From NCBI GenBank assembly GCA_944380315.1, contig CALWHG010000013.1, forward strand, positions 1 to 45,674: a stretch of 45,674 bases of DNA. Reading direction: 5' to 3'. Shown piece by piece: positions 42,591 to 45,674 of this stretch. Below the pieces are notes generated by a model. The model ran no database searches. It was not told the origin of the DNA and saw nothing but the letters and a program-made list of their open reading frames with translations. Numbering within the stretch: position 1 is the first letter of the stretch; every line of letters starts with the position of its first letter. Both the position numbers and the translations under genes were made by a program. Origin of the DNA: an uncultured Lachnospiraceae bacterium (GTDB taxonomy: Bacteria; Bacillota; Clostridia; Lachnospirales; Lachnospiraceae).

Positions 42591-43319
42591 ATGGATAACA
42601 ATGAAAGCAGAGAAGCTATAACAGATAAGGACAGCCGCACAAGGCTGCTCATAGGAGAGGCCGGGCTTCAGAGGCTAAGGGGAGCTCATATACTGCTCCT
42701 TGGGCTTGGAGGCGTAGGTTCCTACGTATGCGAAGCCCTGGCCAGGGCAGGCATAGGCAGGCTCTCTCTTGTCGACTCTGACAAGGTGGAGGTGACTAAC
42801 CTTAACCGCCAGCTCTATGCCCTTGAGAGCACACTTGGCATGTACAAGACAGATGCGGCAAAAGCCAGATGCCTGGACATAGATCATCATATAGAGATAA
42901 GGACCCTCAGGGACTTCATAAGGGCCGAGGACATGGACAGCCTGTTTTCCTGGGCCACGGAGGCCGGTCCCATAGATCATGTGGTGGATGCCATCGACAC
43001 CGTATCCGCAAAGATCGCACTGGCGGTCTACTGCAGCGGCCATGACATTCCCCTTGTATCCTGCTGCGGCACGGGCAACAAGCTCCATCCGGAGCTCCTT
43101 CGTATGGCAGACATATATGATACCTCCGTCTGCCCTCTTTGCCGTGTCATGAGGAAGGAGCTGAAAGCCCGGGGAATCAAGGGACTCAGGGTATGCTACT
43201 CCACTGAGGAGCCAAAAAAGACAGGCACCAGGGCTCCTGCATCCATATCCTTCGTACCGTCAGCCGCGGGGCTGCTCATAGCCTCGGATGTCATAAATTC
43301 ACTTATAAACAAGGCCTGA
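42591..43319 (+). CDS. tcdA: tRNA threonylcarbamoyladenosine dehydratase (TcdA)
   Basis: 242 residues from the ATG at 42591; an earlier in-frame ATG at 42570 lies inside the -10. The E1/ThiF-like Rossmann domain has GLGGVGSYVCEALARAGIG (starts near 38), VDSDKVEVTNLNRQ, DAIDTVSAK and a CPLCRVMRKELKARG motif near 185. The family cyclises t6A37 in tRNA to ct6A using ATP. It has no Shine-Dalgarno in a spaced position. Followed by udk after 61 bp. Confidence 0.9.
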   Translation: MDNNESREAITDKDSRTRLLIGEAGLQRLRGAHILLLGLGGVGSYVCEALARAGIGRLSLVDSDKVEVTNLNRQLYALESTLGMYKTDAAKARCLDIDHHIEIRTLRDFIRAEDMDSLFSWATEAGPIDHVVDAIDTVSAKIALAVYCSGHDIPLVSCCGTGNKLHPELLRMADIYDTSVCPLCRVMRKELKARGIKGLRVCYSTEEPKKTGTRAPASISFVPSAAGLLIASDVINSLINKA

Positions 43320-43380
43320 GCCCGCATATGCCATATGCCATGGCGACCATAGGGACAGCGCTTTCAGGAAGGAGTATGAT

Positions 43381-44016
43381 ATGAAACCAGTGATCATAGG
43401 AATAGCCGGAGGTACCGGATCAGGAAAGTCCACCTTTACAAATCGTCTCAAAAAGGCCTTCGGAGATTCCATATCGGTGCTTTATCATGATAACTATTAT
43501 AAGGCCCACGATGACATGCCCTTTGAGGAAAGGAAGCTCCTCAACTACGACCATCCCGATGCCTTTGATGAGGACCTGCTGGTACATGACCTCATTGAGC
43601 TTAAGGAGGGCCGCCCCGTGGTCTCTCCCACCTATGATTACTCAAAGCATAACAGAGCCAGTGAGACCGTGCTCGTGGAGCCCAGGAAAGTCATAATCAT
43701 AGAGGGCATACTTACCCTGTACGATCCCAAGCTTCGTGAGCTCATGGACATAAAGATATTTGTGGATGCCGATGCCGATGAGCGCATACTGCGTCGTGTG
43801 ATCAGGGATACTAAGGAAAGGGGCCGCGACATAGAAAACATCATGGATCAGTATCTTGCCACAGTCAAGCCCATGCACTATCTCTATGTAGAGCCCACCA
43901 GGAGACTTGCCGACATAGTTGTCAACAGCGGAAAGAATCCCATAGCCTTCCGCATCATCAAAAACACCATAAAGGACATCCTGGAAGCTGAAGATGAAGA
44001 AAAGTCTGAGGGCTGA
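43381..44016 (+). CDS. udk: Uridine kinase
   Basis: 211 residues. P-loop AGGTGSGKST (about 9-18), HDNYYKAHDDMPFEER, NYDHPDAFDEDLL, VVSPTYDYSKHNR and IIIEGILTLYDPKLREL all match Udk. It phosphorylates uridine and cytidine for pyrimidine salvage; the C-terminal MDQYLATVKPMHYLYVEP motif is typical. AAGGAG lies 7 nt before the ATG. It converges on smpB with 3 bp between the two stop codons. Confidence 0.96.
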   Translation: MKPVIIGIAGGTGSGKSTFTNRLKKAFGDSISVLYHDNYYKAHDDMPFEERKLLNYDHPDAFDEDLLVHDLIELKEGRPVVSPTYDYSKHNRASETVLVEPRKVIIIEGILTLYDPKLRELMDIKIFVDADADERILRRVIRDTKERGRDIENIMDQYLATVKPMHYLYVEPTRRLADIVVNSGKNPIAFRIIKNTIKDILEAEDEEKSEG

Positions 44017-44026
44017 GCCTCAGACT
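44003..44026. terminator. Hairpin containing the stop codons of convergent udk and smpB
   Basis: Perfect 9-bp stem (44003-44011 with 44018-44026) and 6-nt loop. The udk stop (44014-44016) is in the loop and the smpB stop (44020-44022) is in the stem. On the minus strand it is followed by TTTTCTTCATC, a fair U-tract for smpB, while on the plus strand the tract is weak (CTTATG). Confidence 0.65.
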
Positions 44027-44490
44027 CTTATGTTTGCCTGCTTGAAATCTCTCTCGAGCTCCCGCTTCTGGCTCTTCCTGGCCATGTCCTCGCGCTTGTC
44101 ATAGAGCTTTTTGCCCCGGCAAAGGCCTACCTCGACCTTTACCCGGGAGCCTTTAAAATAGACCATGAGGGGTATGAGTGCATACCCCTTTTCTGATGTC
44201 TTGCCTATGAGCCTTGCTATCTCCTTTTTATGAAGTAGCAGCTTGCGGGTCCTCAGGGGATCCTTGTTGAAAATGTTGCCCTTTTCATAGGGATTGACAT
44301 GCATGCCATAGATGAAGAGCTCTCCATCCTTGTCCTTTATGTAGGCCTCCTTGACCGCGCAGTGTCCAAGCCTCATGGAATTGACCTCAGTTCCGAAAAG
44401 CTCTATGCCGGCCTCTATCTTCTCATCCACGAAATAATCGTGATAGGCCTTCTTATTGTTTGCTATGATCTTGATACTGTCCTTAGCCAT
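44020..44490 (-). CDS. smpB: SsrA-binding protein SmpB
   Basis: 156 residues, full length. The family core is clear: NKKAYHDYFVDEKIEAGIEL begins near 12, then GTEVNSMRLGHCAVKEAYI, MHVNPYEKGN, DPLRTRKLLLHKKEI and a basic C-terminal tail. SmpB delivers tmRNA to stalled ribosomes. Its ATG overlaps the rnr stop by 8 bp, the conserved rnr-smpB pairing. No tmRNA gene lies downstream in this window. Confidence 0.97.
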   Translation of the reverse strand: MAKDSIKIIANNKKAYHDYFVDEKIEAGIELFGTEVNSMRLGHCAVKEAYIKDKDGELFIYGMHVNPYEKGNIFNKDPLRTRKLLLHKKEIARLIGKTSEKGYALIPLMVYFKGSRVKVEVGLCRGKKLYDKREDMARKSQKRELERDFKQANIRV

Positions 44491-45674
44491 AAATCCTGAA
44501 ATCCACTGTCCTCATGAGCTTGTCCGCTGATACCACTATGATATGCACGCTGTCTCCGAGCCTGAAGGATCTTCCTCTCCTCTCTCCCGTAAGACTCAGC
44601 TTCTTCTCATCAAATACATAGTAGTCGTCCACCAGTGAGTTGACATGCACCATGCCCTCACAGGTATTCGGCAGCTCCACATAAAATCCGTAAGCCGTAA
44701 CTCCGGATATTATACCATCAAATTCCTCTCCTATAAAGCGGGACATGTACTCGCATTTCTTCAGCTTTACGCAGTCTCTCTCGAGCTCATCGGCCCTGCG
44801 CTCCTGGTCTGAGCAGGTATCTGCCACACCCGGAAGTATGGCTGCATAATGCTTTATCCTCTTTTTCTTAAGGCCATCCGACTTCAGATAATCCTTTATG
44901 ATGCGATGTATCTGAAGATCCGGGTACCTTCGTATGGGCGATGTGAAATGTGTATAGTACTTCTTGGAAAGTCCGTAATGTCCGGTACATTCCACCGTGT
45001 ACCTTGCCTTGCTCATGGACCTAAGAGCCGTCTTCTCCACAAGCGGAGCCTCCGGGCTCCCCTCCACCTTCTTAAGTATGGCGGAAAGGTCTCTGGGATC
45101 AGAAAGTCCGGCCTTTCCACGTCTGACCGGAAAGCCCAGCCCCTGCACCAGGCTTATGAGCTCCTGAGCCTTTTCCTCCGAGGGAGCCTCGTGCACTCTG
45201 TAGAGGAAGGGTACCTCCCTTTTGCAGAATTCCTTTGCCACCGTCTCATTTGCCGCCAGCATCAGGTCCTCTATGAGCCTGTTTGCATCATTTATCTCAT
45301 AGGGATGTATGTCGGTCACCCTGCCCCTATCATCCAGGGCTATGACTGACTCAGGGAAGTCAAAATCGACCGCCCCCTCCTTCTGCCTTTTTCTCCTCAG
45401 TAAACGGGAGAGCTTCAGCATGAGCCTGAGCATCTCCACAAGCTCCCTGTCCTTCTCAGCCCTGGCGGTCTTCTTGTCCGTAAGCAGGGCGTAGGCATAC
45501 TTATAGGTCAGCCTTCGGCGGCTCCTTATGATGCCCTCGACTATCCTGTGTCCTACTATGTCTCCCTTTTTGTCTATGTCCATGATGCAGGACAGGGTCA
45601 GCCTGTCCTCTCCCTCATTGAGAGAGCAGATGCCGTTTGAAAGCTTCTTTGGCAGCATGGGTATGACCCTGTCC
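44483..45674 (-). CDS. rnr: Ribonuclease R, C-terminal part (5' end beyond the window)
   Basis: The frame is open at the right edge, and 396 residues are visible. They begin in the RNB catalytic domain (DRVIPMLPKKL, where relatives read DRVIPMLP). The YGLSKKYYTHFTSPIRRYPD segment is the RNB signature; a C-terminal S1 domain follows (FDGIISGVTAYGFYVELPN). It ends at RTVDFRIYG, without the lysine-rich tail found in some homologues. It degrades structured RNA 3' to 5' and helps clear tmRNA-tagged messages with SmpB. Confidence 0.95.
   Translation of the reverse strand, partial: DRVIPMLPKKLSNGICSLNEGEDRLTLSCIMDIDKKGDIVGHRIVEGIIRSRRRLTYKYAYALLTDKKTARAEKDRELVEMLRLMLKLSRLLRRKRQKEGAVDFDFPESVIALDDRGRVTDIHPYEINDANRLIEDLMLAANETVAKEFCKREVPFLYRVHEAPSEEKAQELISLVQGLGFPVRRGKAGLSDPRDLSAILKKVEGSPEAPLVEKTALRSMSKARYTVECTGHYGLSKKYYTHFTSPIRRYPDLQIHRIIKDYLKSDGLKKKRIKHYAAILPGVADTCSDQERRADELERDCVKLKKCEYMSRFIGEEFDGIISGVTAYGFYVELPNTCEGMVHVNSLVDDYYVFDEKKLSLTGERRGRSFRLGDSVHIIVVSADKLMRTVDFRIYG

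Noticed and set aside
43990-44030. tmRNA (ssrA) next to smpB
   Set aside because: smpB is directly convergent with udk; there is no space for a ~350-nt RNA and no tRNA-like ends.

Overview
The window looks like a core chromosomal stretch from an anaerobic, Gram-positive Bacillota of the class Clostridia, most likely a Lachnospiraceae relative. The evidence is the gene order (rimP-nusA-L7Ae-infB-rbfA-nrnA-truB/ribF; asp23-fakA-recG-rsmD-coaD; miaB-mutS-mutL-miaA-YnbB), a four-cysteine L28, the anaerobe-type QueH, a stand-alone Mrp-type ATPase, an iron-sulfur aldo/keto reductase and a CyuA-type cysteine desulfidase. G+C is moderate, yet ATA (Ile) and AGG/AGA (Arg) codons are heavily used. I see no rRNA, tRNA, tmRNA, CRISPR array, insertion sequence or prophage. 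Coding density is very high: no gene-free stretch exceeds about 205 bases (11866-12070). Forty of 43 genes are on the minus strand; only rpmB, tcdA and udk are on the plus strand.

Layout in coordinate order. 1-7005: the transcription/translation operon, read leftward from rimP through nusA, an L7Ae-like gene, infB, rbfA and nrnA to a truB-ribF fusion that runs off the left edge. 7088-19701: a long leftward chain from asp23 through fakA, recG, rsmD, coaD, a coiled-coil gene, an SDR and rluA, then after a gap comM, dprA and topA, closed by a strong hairpin at 7044-7067. 19756-20104: asp23 and rpmB (L28) diverge from back-to-back promoters, and rpmB ends in a bidirectional terminator. 20156-23542: cyuA, an isochorismatase-fold hydrolase, lemA and a DUF3137 gene, behind a recognisable promoter. 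23558-31902: miaB, mutS, mutL, miaA and a methionine gamma-lyase family gene (tRNA isopentenyl/methylthio modification plus mismatch repair). 31914-33212: an iron-sulfur aldo/keto reductase with its own promoter and terminator. 33264-39068: an Mrp ATPase, an exported protein, an ABC ATPase, a large surface-anchored protein and a MacB-type permease. 39152-39488: HPr with a near-consensus promoter. 39472-41692: queH, rpoD and a small membrane protein. 41694-44016: a SpoU-type rRNA methyltransferase divergent from tcdA and udk. 44020-45674: smpB and the 3' part of rnr.

Most of the window is housekeeping information processing: transcription elongation, initiation and ribosome maturation, tRNA modification, DNA repair and recombination, mRNA decay and ribosome rescue, and the major sigma factor. 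The least explained region is the ABC/surface-protein operon at 33264-38184.

The most unusual structural points are an in-frame TruB-RibF fusion, a RimP that ends after its N-terminal domain, loss of ylxR from the nusA-infB operon, a sigma-70 reading frame that runs 152 bp out of frame into queH, a divergent gene pair that appears leaderless on both sides, and a terminator-like hairpin that contains both stop codons of convergent udk and smpB.
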